Of a stretch of DNA of 64,000 nucleotides, positions 1 through 10,164 are shown in pieces. The first letter of the stretch is position 1. Every line of letters starts with the position of its first letter. The notes under the pieces were generated by a model. It ran no database searches. It was not told where the DNA came from and worked only from the letters and a program-made list of their open reading frames with translations. A program made the position numbers and the translations under genes. Source of the stretch: Paralithodes platypus (lineage: Eukaryota > Arthropoda > Malacostraca > Decapoda > Lithodidae); the NCBI GenBank assembly GCA_032716605.1, contig CM064545.1, forward strand, positions 7,648,244 to 7,712,243, given 5' to 3'.

Positions 1-1404
1 ACCATATAACTACTGCGTCACTGTGTGTCTGCACCATATAACTACTGCGTCACTGTGTGTCTGCACCATATAACTACTGCGTCACTGTGTGTCTGCACCA
101 TATAACTACTGCGTCACTGTGTGTCTGCACCATATAACTACTGCGTCACTGTGTGTCTGCACCATATAACTACTGCGTCACTGTGTGTCTGCACCATATA
201 ACTACTGCGTCACTGTGTGTCTGCACCATATAACTACTGCGTCACTGTGTGTCTGCACCATATAACTACTGCGTCACTGTGTGTCTGCACCATATAACTA
301 CTGCGTCACTGTGTGTCTGCACCATATAACTACTGCGTCACTGTGTGTCTGCACCATATAACTACTGCGTCACTGTGTGTCTGCACCATATAACTACTGC
401 GTCACTGTGTGTCTGCACCATATAACTACTGCGTCACTGTGTGTCTGCACCATATAACTACTGCGTCACTGTGTGTCTGCACCATATAACTACTGCGTCA
501 CTGTGTGTCTGCACCATATAACTACTGCGTCACTGTGTGTCTGCACCATATAACTACTGCGTCACTGTGTGTCTGCACCATATAACTACTGCGTCACTGT
601 GTGTCTGCACCATATAACTACTGCGTCACTGTGTGTCTGCACCATATAACTACTGCGTCACTGTGTGTCTGCACCATATAACTACTGCGTCACTGTGTGT
701 CTGCACCATATAACTACTGCGTCACTGTGTGTCTGCACCATATAACTACTGCGTCACTGTGTGTCTGCACCATATAACTACTGCGTCACTGTGTGTCTGC
801 ACCATATAACTACTGCGTCACTGTGTGTCTGCACCATATAACTACTGCGTCACTGTGTGTCTGCACCATATAACTACTGCGTCACTGTGTGTCTGCACCA
901 TATAACTACTGCGTCACTGTGTGTCTGCACCATATAACTACTGCGTCACTGTGTGTCTGCACCATATAACTACTGCGTCACTGTGTGTCTGCACCATATA
1001 ACTACTGCGTCACTGTGTGTCTGCACCATATAACTACTGCGTCACTGTGTGTCTGCACCATATAACTACTGCGTCACTGTGTGTCTGCACCATATAACTA
1101 CTGCGTCACTGTGTGTCTGCACCATATAACTACTGCGTCACTGTGTGTCTGCACCATATAACTACTGCGTCACTGTGTGTCTGCACCATATAACTACTGC
1201 GTCACTGTGTGTCTGCACCATATAACTACTGCGTCACTGTGTGTCTGCACCATATAAACTACTGCGTCACTGTGTGTCTGCACCATATAAACTACTGCGT
1301 CACTGTGTGTCTGCACCATATAACTGTGTGTCTGCACCATATAAACTACTGCGTCACTGTGTGTCTGCACCATATAAATTGCGTCACTGTGTGTCTGCAC
1401 CATA
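1..1404. repeat. 32-bp satellite array
   Basis: A head-to-tail array of a 32-bp unit starting accatataactactgcgt fills the left edge of the window. By eye the first 39 units (1-1248) are identical. The last few (1249-1404) have an extra A, a short deletion or other changes, as expected at the decaying edge of an array. The array runs off the left edge, so its true size is unknown. Short open frames read from it are by-products of the repeat and not genes. Confidence 0.97.
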
Positions 1405-2734
1405 ACGCGTCATGAACAACTCATTTCGTCAAGATATCTTCGTAATATACAAGCAATCAAGATGAGGACATGACAATTTACCGCCAGCTGGAAAACAAAT
1501 AGACTGTAGCTATTTATGCAAAACTGTTTATAATTTTTGCTGATCCACCAGTGACGTCATAATGGTGTTACCATATCAATTTCAACAAATGATTCTAAAT
1601 ATTTGGATGCCATATATCCATGTATCACATTATAGCAATGAGAAGTAAAGTAGTAATTTGTCTTACATACATTGCGGAATGCCCAGATCACTTTGTCAAT
1701 GTCAGTGGGCCGTTAGGAGGATGAGGATAATGATCGATGAAGATGTATTATGAGGAGATGATGTTAATATCAATAGAAGACATGGATAATATATTACACA
1801 GTATAATATAATTATAATCATCGTTTACGTCCTATAAATATATTCTATAAAATATGTACCGTCCCTTTCCATGTAAGTTGCTCACAGAATATAGTCCAAT
1901 AATTTAATTAAGTCAGTCCAGTGTTCTGTATTATATTGACTTAATTTGAAAAAGAACGAAACTCTGTTCAAATACCATACAGCCTTCATATAAAATAAAT
2001 CCAGGACTTATACCAGTGTTATGTAAGCCACATTTTATAGATCCAGGACTCCAAGTCAATGAAAGAACAATACAAACAAACCATAAAACGATGCACTTAA
2101 AACTATATACATAATCTCGTAACAAAACAAAATACACATCCAAGTAAATTATTAACAGACGTTGCCTTTGTTCGTCTTTTGTATGTATTTCCAGGTCCGC
2201 TCCGGCAACGTAATTGGGTTCTGAGTCTGAGTTCTGAGTCAACAAGATTTCTGACTGACACGTTCACCAGAAATGATTTGGTTTTATTTGAATGAAAACC
2301 GAATGCGTCTCTCCTGATTTTTCCGTCGCTCACTGGCGGTGTGGGCTGACTGGCTAATGTGCAAGAAAATATTTAGTAATATGTATCCCACATTCGGTGA
2401 CCGGACAACTCAACCAGTAGACCATTTCAACCAGTAGCTCTCAACCAGTACCAAATCAACCAATACGGTTAGGTTAGGTTAGTTAGTACTATATTTTGGC
2501 ACTAGTTTGGATGGTTTTGGTTGATTTGGCACTGGTTGAGATGTCAGTGAACCCACATATTCTCATCACACTGAATATTATTTACCGCAGTAATCATAAA
2601 ATGTTAGCCTATTGAGGATAATGACGCAGTTTAAGGGGGGGGGGGGGGGGCCGGATTTCTGTCCCCCCTTCTCTCTTGTATTAACCCCATTGGATTTTAG
2701 ATTTTAAGACGTTCGGCCCATTAGTGTGGTAATG
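1405..2734. other. AT-rich unique sequence, no gene seen
   Basis: No coding, RNA or element structure is evident. Short open frames near 1930-2330 on the minus strand have no recognisable domain. A short run of about three TTAGG-like units lies near 2468-2485; TTAGG is the usual arthropod telomere motif but three copies are not a telomere. A poly-G run lies at about 2635-2650. Confidence 0.6.
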
Positions 2735-3200
2735 TTAACTCCTTCTGTACCGGTGATGCATGTTTGTATTATATTCTGGTTACTATTAAACGATTTTCTT
2801 CAGCTTAGGAAGGACGTCTAACAATGAAAAAGCGACAAACTATCTCAATTAATCCTTTTAGCAAACATTTATCCTTCAAAAGTTTCATAAAATCGTCCAA
2901 ATGTATCTGACATATAGTGAAGATGATGTAGCTGACATATAGTGAAGATGATGTAGCTGACATATAGTGAAGATGATGTAGCTGACATATAGTGAAGATG
3001 ATGTAGCTGACATATAGTGAAGATGATGTAGCTGACATATAGTGAAGATGATGTAGCTGACATATAGTGAAGATGATGTAGCTGACATATAGTGAAGATG
3101 ATGTAGGTGACATATAGTGAAGATGATGTAGCTGACATATAGTGAAGATGATGTAGCTGACATATAGTGAAGATGATGTCGCCGGTACAGAAGGAGTTAA
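2735..3200. mobile_element. TTAA-flanked foldback MITE with an expanded interior
   Basis: TTAA at 2735-2738 is followed by CTCCTTCTGTACCGGTGAT. The right end at 3178-3196 is its near-exact reverse complement and is followed by TTAA at 3197-3200. The left arm contains the motif shared with other MITEs here (ttctggttactattaaacg, then cttaggaagg). The right half is stretched by an 11-unit 25-bp tandem array. TTAA duplications are typical of piggyBac-type non-autonomous elements; assignment to that superfamily is inference. Confidence 0.75.
2902..3178. repeat. 25-bp tandem array, about 11 units
   Basis: The unit is gtagctgacatatagtgaag plus atgat. One unit has gtaggtgac instead of gtagctgac. Because 25 is not a multiple of 3 and the unit lacks stops on the minus strand, long overlapping minus-strand open frames appear; these are artefacts. 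The unit is built from the right arm of the surrounding MITE. Confidence 0.95.
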
Positions 3201-3412
3201 GACTTTACACCCAAATGTAGCTGACATATAGTGAAGATAATGTCGCCGGTACAGAAGGAGTTAAGACTTTACACCCAAATGTAGCTGACATATAGTGAAG
3301 ATGATGTCGCCGGTACAGAAGGAGTTAAGACTTTACACCCAAATGTAGCTGACATATAGTGAAGATGATGTCGCCGGTACAGAAGGAGTTAAGACTTTAC
3401 ACCCCATTTCTT
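3178..3412. repeat. 64-bp tandem array, 3-4 units, carrying a MITE end
   Basis: The sequence gtcgccggtacagaaggag recurs at 3178, 3242, 3306 and 3370, exactly 64 bp apart. Each unit holds the right MITE terminus with TTAA, a short flank (gactttacacccaaat) and one copy of the 25-bp unit. This is a second-order amplification of the MITE border. Confidence 0.93.
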
Positions 3413-3650
3413 TGTTAATGTTAAGATCTGTCGTGCCATCTACTGTATGTGTCGATATTTTCCAGGCGAGCGAAAGCGAATCTGTAATTTTAAGAGGAAC
3501 TGGCCTTTGGCCGGGAAATCTTTTTCACCGAAAATAAAAAGAAAAATGTACAAATATATCTTGAAGGGGGTTCCAGGGGGTGTTTTTTTTTACAGCTTGA
3601 TGGAGGTCTAGGGAGGAAGCTAAACAATAGTAAACAGATGAAATTCACAA
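3412..3650 (+). mobile_element. LINE 3'-UTR fragment
   Basis: This stretch (gcgagcgaaagcgaatctg, then a GGCC-TTT-GGCC hairpin, then aaaaatgtacaaatatatc and gcttgatggaggtctag) matches, in opposite orientation, 3905-4250 and 4400-4790. Those copies also share their inner part with sequence just after the LINE stop codon at about 42,850-42,930. It is therefore read as a 3'-UTR fragment of the LINE family at 35.7-42.9 kb. Confidence 0.6.
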
Positions 3651-3746
3651 TAAGCAAATAAAAACGGCCATTTACCCTTAAGAGTTCATATTGTTATTAC
3701 TAGATTATAGTATTCAGATTAGGAGGGGCATATGGTAATCAGAGGG

Positions 3747-3862
3747 TTAACTGAGCTCGTGTTTACCCTTCAAGTTCCCTCTGATCCTTCCTAAGCTATA
3801 TTAAATCGTGTAATGAGAGCCAGAAATAGCTGTCATATATGTCATACTCCTTCAGGGGTTAA
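3747..3862. mobile_element. Right half of a TTAA MITE
   Basis: The sequence up to tactccttcaggggttaa (ending 3862) contains gatccttcctaagc and gagagccagaaatagc, the complement of the motifs in the MITE arms. Only the right arm is clear; a TTAA also lies at 3747-3750. Confidence 0.55.
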
Positions 3863-3904
3863 GGAGAGACGGTGCGTGTTTTTTAATTTTTTTGGTCTAT
3901 TAAT

Positions 3905-4250
3905 TAATATATTCCTTTATTCTTACTTTTCTCGCTAGACCTCCATCAAGCTTAGAAAAACACCACCGAGACCCCCCTTCAAGATAAATTTGTACATTTT
4001 TCGATAGAAAAGTGTCCCGGCCAAAGGCCGGTTAATCTTAAAATGTCAGGCTTGCTATCGCTCGCCAGGAAATAATCGACACATAAATGGCACGAAAGGT
4101 CGTAAAAAATGGCAACGAAATCGGGCAAAAGGTGTTAAAATCGACAAACTAATGGGGCGAATGTCTTGAAATCTCATAACTAATAGGGCTAAACATGAGG
4201 GAGGAGGAGGACTCGAAAAACCAACTGCCTCCCCTTAAGACAGACAGTAT
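3905..4250 (-). mobile_element. LINE 3'-UTR fragment (minus)
   Basis: On the minus strand this repeats the 3'-UTR fragment at 3412-3650 and extends it towards the coding side (aggaggactcg near 4200). It contains the hairpin cccggccaaaggccggtt at about 4017-4034. No coding sequence remains. It is 5'-truncated, as is usual for LINE copies. Confidence 0.6.
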
Positions 4251-4399
4251 TATCTTTGCTAATAGTGCACTGGAAGCAGGAGGAGTATTGGGATGAATGT
4301 TGAAACTAAGTACCAGCTCACAGTAATCCAATATTTTCCTTAGACTTTTCATAATAATATTATAATGGTTGTTGGTTCAGTGTTAAGGGGGTAGTGCTC

Positions 4400-4795
4400 G
4401 ATTGTTGGCCTATGTATTCATTTATTTATGTATTCATTTATTTATGTATTCATTTATTTATGTATTTTTTAGTTTCCTCGCTAGACCTCCATCAACCTTA
4501 AAGAGAACACCCTTTAGACTCCCTTGCAAGATGTATTTGTACATTTTTCGGTAGAAAAATGTCCCGGCCGAAGGCTGGTTCTTTAAGAAAATACAGGCTC
4601 GCTATCGCTCGCCAGGAAAAAATTGACACCTAAATGGCACGAAAAGTCGTAATCTTGACAAAGAATTGGGGCGAAAGGTCTCAAAATCGTCAAACTAATG
4701 GAACGAACGTCTTAAAATCTCAAAACTAATATGCTAACCATGAGGGAGAAGGGGGTCCAGAAAAAACGACTACCTCCCCCTTAAGGCCACCTGGA
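4400..4795 (-). mobile_element. LINE 3' end with 16-bp tail repeats (minus)
   Basis: This is a second minus-strand copy of the same 3' UTR. Its left edge at 4408-4468 is a run of catttatttatgtatt units, which on the minus strand would be the 3' tail repeats of the LINE. Its right edge (ggtccagaaaaaacgactac) is the complement of the sequence following the LINE stop codon near 42,860. The hairpin here is ccggccgaaggctgg. Confidence 0.62.
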
Positions 4796-4841
4796 CATCA
4801 TCTTCAAATTACATAGAGTCAGCCAAGATAAAGGGTTGGTC

Positions 4842-4966
4842 TTAACCCTATGAGGATCATAATATGTTTTTTTACACTTTATTCTGGCTATCATTGAACG
4901 ATTTTATACAGTTTAGGAAGGATCTATGGGAATCGAAAGGGTAAATACTCTTTCAATTAGCCACAT
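4842..4966. mobile_element. Left half of a TTAA MITE
   Basis: TTAA at 4842-4845 is followed by CCCTATGAGGATCATAATAT, ttctggctatcattgaacg and tttaggaaggatc. These are the arm motifs of the complete MITE at 8355-8556. The copy stops where the LINE 3' end at 4967 begins. Confidence 0.7.
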
Positions 4967-5290
4967 TCTCTTGTTGTAATTACTCATTTACCAGATGCTC
5001 TGTACGTTTTACTTTCCTTTCCCTGTCTGACATTCTTGGCCAAGATGCAAATGTTTTAAGCTCCGATCTTATTTATGGGATTGCGTTATTTTGTATGATA
5101 TTTAATTCTCCAGTTGTTTTTCTTTTGATATTCGTCTATTGATATTTTAAATGTTTTGTGTACCGATACTTATCTTAATGTTTTTAAATATTGATATTCC
5201 TGTGCTGATAGTGTATTTTTTAGATGTAGCGCTGAATGATCTCTTCCGGTCCCAGTGCTTGGCCTTTATGCCTAAAAGTGAACAAATAAA
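4967..5290 (+). mobile_element. 5'-truncated 3' end of the I-like LINE
   Basis: From cacattctcttgttgtaa to gcctaaaagtgaac the sequence matches about 15,743-15,960 and 16,960-17,020 of the I-like LINE downstream (shared: accagatgctctgta, ggccaagatgca, cagtgcttggcctt). This short copy shows the 3' UTR uninterrupted. It therefore serves as the empty-site reference for the insertion at about 15,973-16,955. Confidence 0.85.
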
Positions 5291-5292
5291 TT

Positions 5293-5501
5293 CCCTTGTG
5301 TAGTAGGACACGTTTTAACAGTATATTTTGGCTACCATTAGATGTTTCTATTCAACTTATGAAGGATCTGTTCGAATCTAGGGCATAATTAAGTTGATTT
5401 GGAGCTCGTAGATAGCTCGAAAAAAATGCAAAACTGCATATAATCGTCTAATGTTAACCAGAATAAGCTAATAATATGCGTCACAATCCTCAAGGGTTTA
5501 A
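5293..5501. mobile_element. TTAA-type foldback MITE
   Basis: The left end CCCTTGTGTAGTAGGACACG begins at 5293, and the right end gcgtcacaatcctcaaggg is followed by TTAA at 5498-5501. The left-side target site is degraded (AATT). The interior arms carry ttttggctaccattagatg and its complement, so the whole copy can fold back. Confidence 0.68.
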
Positions 5502-6190
5502 TTTGATATGACATAGTTTTCCCTTGTCAGCAGTCTCCTACTCTCCATGCCTAATTTCAATTGTACTTGACTAATATTAGACGATGGTACAGATATGCTT
5601 ACGAAGGATCTCAAGACCTTCATAGGTCCTCCTTAAAATTGAAAATGGATAGAACAAATGAGAAAGGATTCCTTTATTGAAATAATTAAAAGGTGACTGA
5701 CATTATGCAGAGAGGAAGAATACAGAGGTATGAAGATATTACAGCGTTTTATCTTCTGAACGGACCCTTATCCTCCCTGAGATATTAACTGGGGTAACAT
5801 TTATCTTACAGATATATATATAAGTACTTGGTTTAGGCTAGGAATCCTCCTTCCCTTTTAAAATTGTCCTACTCAACGAGACAGAGAAAGGCGCTAGGGA
5901 ACACGAAAGTGGTCCTGGACCCTAAGAATTGGAACTTTAAAGGTTTCTCTTCACGCTCCATCTCGAGTCGGCCACCCCCAGCAATGGGATATGTGACTGA
6001 GTATATACATACATACATACATACACATCAATACATACATAAATTAAGCCAGCTCTCAACTTGAGACATGTTAGTTTTAGTTGGCTTAGATTCTCTTAGG
6101 TTGGTGCGGATTAGGCTAAAATATTGTACATTAGTTTATGTTTGGGTTACTTAATTAAATATGCCGAGGCTAGAGTACGAAGTGGGATTG
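5502..6190. other. Non-coding stretch, no gene seen
   Basis: AT-rich sequence with a short (CATA)n microsatellite at about 6003-6040. An open frame from 5864 has no recognisable domain and ends in the microsatellite. Nothing else supportable. Confidence 0.55.
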
Positions 6191-7446
6191 AATAAACTGA
6201 CGGCTGAGTATATATGAAACCATTAGTTATACCATTATACTAATGACAATAAACTGACGGCTGAGTATATATGAAACCATTAGTTATACCATTATACTAA
6301 TGACAATAAACTGACGGCTGAGTATATATGAGACCATTAGTTATACCATTATACTAATGACAATAAACTGACGGCTGAGTATATATGAAACCATTAGTTA
6401 TACCATTATACTAATGACAATAAACTGACGGCTGAGTATATATGAAACCATTAGTTATACCATTATACTAATGACAATAAACTGACGGCTGAGTATATAT
6501 GAAACCATTAGTTATACCATTATACTAATGACAATAAACTGACGGCTGAGTATATATGAAACCATTAGTTATACCATTATACTAATGACAATAAACTGAC
6601 GGCTGAGTAATATGAGACCATTAGTTATACCATTATACTAATGACAATAAACTGACGGCTGAGTATATATGAAACCATTAGTTATACCATTATACTAATG
6701 ACAATAAACTGACGGCTGAGTATATATGAAACCATTAGTTATACCATTATACTAATGACAATAAACTGACGGCTGAGTATATATGAAACCATTAGTTATA
6801 CCATTATACTAATGACAATAAACTGACGGCTGAGTATATATGAGACCATTAGTTATACCATTATACTAATGACAATAAACTGACGGCTGAGTATATATGA
6901 AACCATTAGTTATACCATTATACTAATGACAATAAACTGACGGCTGAGTATATATGAAACCATTAGTTATACCATTATACTAATGACAATAAACTGACGG
7001 CTGAGTATATATGAAACCATTAGTTATACCATTATACTAATGACAATAAACTGACGGCTGAGTATATATGAGACCATTAGTTATACCATTATACTAATGA
7101 CAATAAACTGACGGCTGAGTATATATGAAACCATTAGTTATACCATTATACTAATGACAATAAACTGACGGCTGAGTATATATGAAACCATTAGTTATAC
7201 CATTATACTAATGACAATAAACTGACGGCTGAGTATATATGAAACCATTAGTTATACCATTATACTAATGACAATAAACTGACGGCTGAGTATATATGAA
7301 ACCATTAGTTATACCATTATACTAATGACAATAAACTGACGGCTGAGTATATATGAAACCATTAGTTATACCATTATACTAATGACAATAAACTGACGGC
7401 TGAGTATATATGAGACCATTAGTTATACCATTATACTAATGACAAT
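6191..7446. repeat. 57-bp satellite array, 22 units
   Basis: The unit starts aataaactgacggctgag and is 57 bp long; 22 units fit the span. Most units carry gaaacc, but units 3, 8, 12, 16 and 22 carry gagacc. Unit 8 also has a small deletion (gagtaatatg). The near-regular spacing of the variant suggests amplification in blocks of about four units. Confidence 0.96.
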
Positions 7447-7511
7447 TAATTGATGGCAATACGCATATTATGGTCCTAATGTTCTGTGATTAAGGCTGTG
7501 TGGCTTTGGTT

Positions 7512-7670
7512 GGGGAAAATCTATTACTGTCTTGATAGCGTAATGCATAGTGCACGGAATTTCGATGTGAGTATCCTGGGTTCGAGTCCTCGGAGTGCCA
7601 CATGTATTTGCTGATTTCAATAATTGAGTTTAGATGTGAAGTTGGTTGGTGTTAAAAAACATAATAATGC
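7512..7670 (+). mobile_element. tRNA-derived SINE copy
   Basis: A perfect pol III B box (GGTTCGAGTCC at about 7580) sits downstream of an A-box-like tagcgtaatgc and upstream of an acceptor-like tgccaca. It is followed by a tail body (gaagttggttggtgtt, then aacataataat). The same body and tail occur in the 32-34 kb satellite and at 54,088-54,140, so this is one member of a SINE family. It lacks a clean tRNA cloverleaf and is not called as a tRNA gene. Confidence 0.72.
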
Positions 7671-8350
7671 AGGCGTTCTTCAATGGTAACCCTAGGTAAC
7701 CTATTTAAGGTACTGGCCAAGTTTGGTAAATTCTTTTTAATCCAATAACCTACATGGCGCCTACCAGCAGTTCATAGTATAACGATAAATTGGAAAATGA
7801 AGAGAGCAGCCTTCTTTCCGCTCCGCTTCCCAGGAACGCCATAATACCTATGTGTGTGTGTGTGTGTGTGTGTGTGTTTGTGCAGGAAGTCTGTAGTATT
7901 TATCTGTGCTTAGAAAAGTATATTTTGACTGTATATCATTATTTTATAAATATTCACTGGAATCTGAAAGTCTGCTCTAGTGTGTCAATGAATTTAAGTC
8001 AACATAACTGAAGATTATCTATATGAATGTGATATCCGAAATAATAGTGGTTATTAAACTTTTTGTTTTCTACTCCATCAACATCTCTCTCTCTCTCATA
8101 TTATCACCACATAGTTTTAATGCCAAAGTAGCTTCATAACTGTTACCCACCCGCCTCTCTCTCTCTCTCTCTCTCTCTCTCGTATTATCACCACATAGTA
8201 GTGATGCCAGAGTAGCTTCATAAACATTACACCCCCCCCCCCCTCTCTCGCTCTCTCTCTCTCTCTCTCAGTATGGTATGAGGCTGGGTGTGGGTGGGTG
8301 GGTCATGACATACAGACTCTCATAATAATAATGGTTCTCGTCGTTATATT
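7671..8350. repeat. Microsatellite-rich stretch with a 105-bp direct duplication
   Basis: (TG)n at about 7851-7875 and (CT)n runs at about 8085-8097, 8155-8180 and 8245-8270. Sequence atcaccacatagt...gtagcttcata occurs twice, each copy flanked by a CT run, suggesting slippage-mediated duplication. No gene seen. Confidence 0.8.
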
Positions 8351-8560
8351 TTAACCCCTTGAGAACCATGACATGTTTTGACATTATTTTGGCCATCATT
8401 AGACGATGTTACACAATTTTAGATTTCCGCCCAGCAGTTAAAGGGGTAAACACTAGTTAAACCATCTCTCCGATACACAATTTCTTGCGAAATTGAATAA
8501 AATCGTTCAAAGATAGCCAAAATAGCCCGGCAAAACGTGTCATAATCTTCAAGTGGTTAA
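8351..8560. mobile_element. Complete 202-bp TTAA foldback MITE
   Basis: TTAA at 8351-8354 and 8557-8560 bracket 202 bp (8355-8556). The ends are CCCCTTGAGAACCATGACAT and ATAATCTTCAAGTGG, inverted copies with mismatches. The pairing continues inward (ttttggccatcattagacg against cgttcaaagatagccaaaa), so the element is largely a foldback. TTAA target duplications and lack of coding fit a piggyBac-mobilised MITE. It is the reference copy for the partial copies elsewhere in the window. Confidence 0.85.
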
Positions 8561-9022
8561 TATGTGAAGAAAACAATGAATGCCAATTTATATGTATATG
8601 CATGATATATGGAGTATGTATTATATATAAACTGAAACTTGCTATTGCTAGAACAAATGGTAGCGAACGTCCAGCATGCGTTATACCAACAACAAAACTG
8701 AGCAAAAATGTTGGGTTGACAATTTGCCTGCAGACTCACGATAAGTCGTGATGAACAGGGCAATAATTCTCCTTCCTCAAATTCAGAGGTAAGCAAACAC
8801 CAGGTCCAGAATATGGTCAACTGTTTCAAGGAAGTAAACTAAAATATGTATATCGGTATATGAACATTTTATTAATTACTATATGGCTATATTAATACGT
8901 ACTTTAGCAATTGAGTTTATCGCTCGAAATAATAAATTAGTAGTTTTCTTTATCTTAATTTCGATGTACTACATAACATTCATCAAAACAGTTTATTAAT
9001 ACATACGCATCCCTAACATCTG

Positions 9023-9243
9023 GTAACCCCTACTGTACCGGCGACATCTGTTAAATTATATTCTTGCTATATTTAGAGGATTTTTGTGCAGTTTAAAAAA
9101 AAAAATGTGGTAGTAAGAAGCGTTAATTAAGTGAGACAGATCGAAACCTGTTGAATGCTGGAGGCCCTTTTTAAACTTAATACAATCATCTAATAGTAGC
9201 TAAAATATAGTTAAAAGGACAACACCGGTACTGAAAACGTTAA
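9023..9243. mobile_element. Diverged TTAA-type MITE
   Basis: The left end CCCCTACTGTACCGGCGACA and right end aacaccggtactgaaaacg are inverted matches. TTAA follows at 9240-9243; the left site is GTAA. The terminal sequence is closer to the 2735-3200 element (CTGTACCGG) than to the 8351 copy, so at least two subfamilies are present. Confidence 0.65.
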
Positions 9244-10164
9244 TTATATTAGGTAAAATATTTATACGCTCACAAGCTTATGTACACATTCATGTATACA
9301 TGTAAGCATCCATAAATCCACACATCACAACATATTAATACAATTATGATATATTTATACTACATCATTTTTTTAACCACACTGAAGCTGATATACTGAA
9401 TATGAACACAAATGTAAAACACAACACTCCCAGTAAAAGTATGCAAGCATTTGCTAAAATATATTTGTATTCATAGTAACATAATTATCAGTTCTCTCAT
9501 TTTGTCTACATCCTTCTGTTTGGATGACCCCCATTTTGCCTTGACGTGGTGTGGGAGCTTACGAATTGGCAGTTGGGCTGGTCTGGGTTTTTTCAACCAC
9601 TACACCTGCCACCTCCAACTAATTTTGCTAGGCCCTTTCCTTCACTTACTGTATGTTTTTATTTTCTCACTTCTTCTGCTATCCTCTGGGTATGCCAACT
9701 AGGGGGTTGATTTCCTCCCCTGCTACTTTAGGAGACTCAACCCTCCCGTCTCTTCTGGTTGCTTGCCCTGTTCCCTTCCACCCTTTCTCGTTTACTGCTC
9801 CAGGAGGTTCTAGTTTTCCCCGGAGTTTCGCTGTGGCGGAGTTCCACTTGGTGACAGGTGCCGCCGACGATGGCCCGAAAAAGCTCGCTGTTTAGGGCTG
9901 GGTGTGGTGGGGTTGCCTCAGGGTTGATGACTCCTTTCTTTTTTCAGTGTATGTGACGGGTAACGACGCCGGCTCCATCCTTTATGGGACAAAACAGATT
10001 GAGGACAAATATGAGTTCATTCACGTATGTCGGGTTGACAATATTCCCAGCTCGAAGCAGGGGCCTTTCTCATGCAAATGGCCATATTCTGGTTTTCCTG
10101 GCCCTGCAGAGGTTTTAACCTTTCATTGCTAGGCGGCACCTAGCAACCGCAGGATCTTCTTCCC

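Noticed and set aside
1194..1415. Open frames on both strands in the 32-bp array
   Set aside because: They are periodic translations of the satellite unit and start or end at unit variants.
2468..2485. TTAGG-like repeat as telomere
   Set aside because: Only about three units, in the middle of ordinary sequence; similar words occur elsewhere by chance.
2805..3227. 140-residue minus-strand protein rich in SSLYVSYIIFTICQ
   Set aside because: It is the 25-bp array read through; the unit has no stop in these frames, and all shifted frames give the same peptide.
7580..7592. Canonical tRNA gene
   Set aside because: B box is perfect, but the acceptor and D arms do not form a convincing cloverleaf, and the sequence belongs to a SINE with a shared tail.
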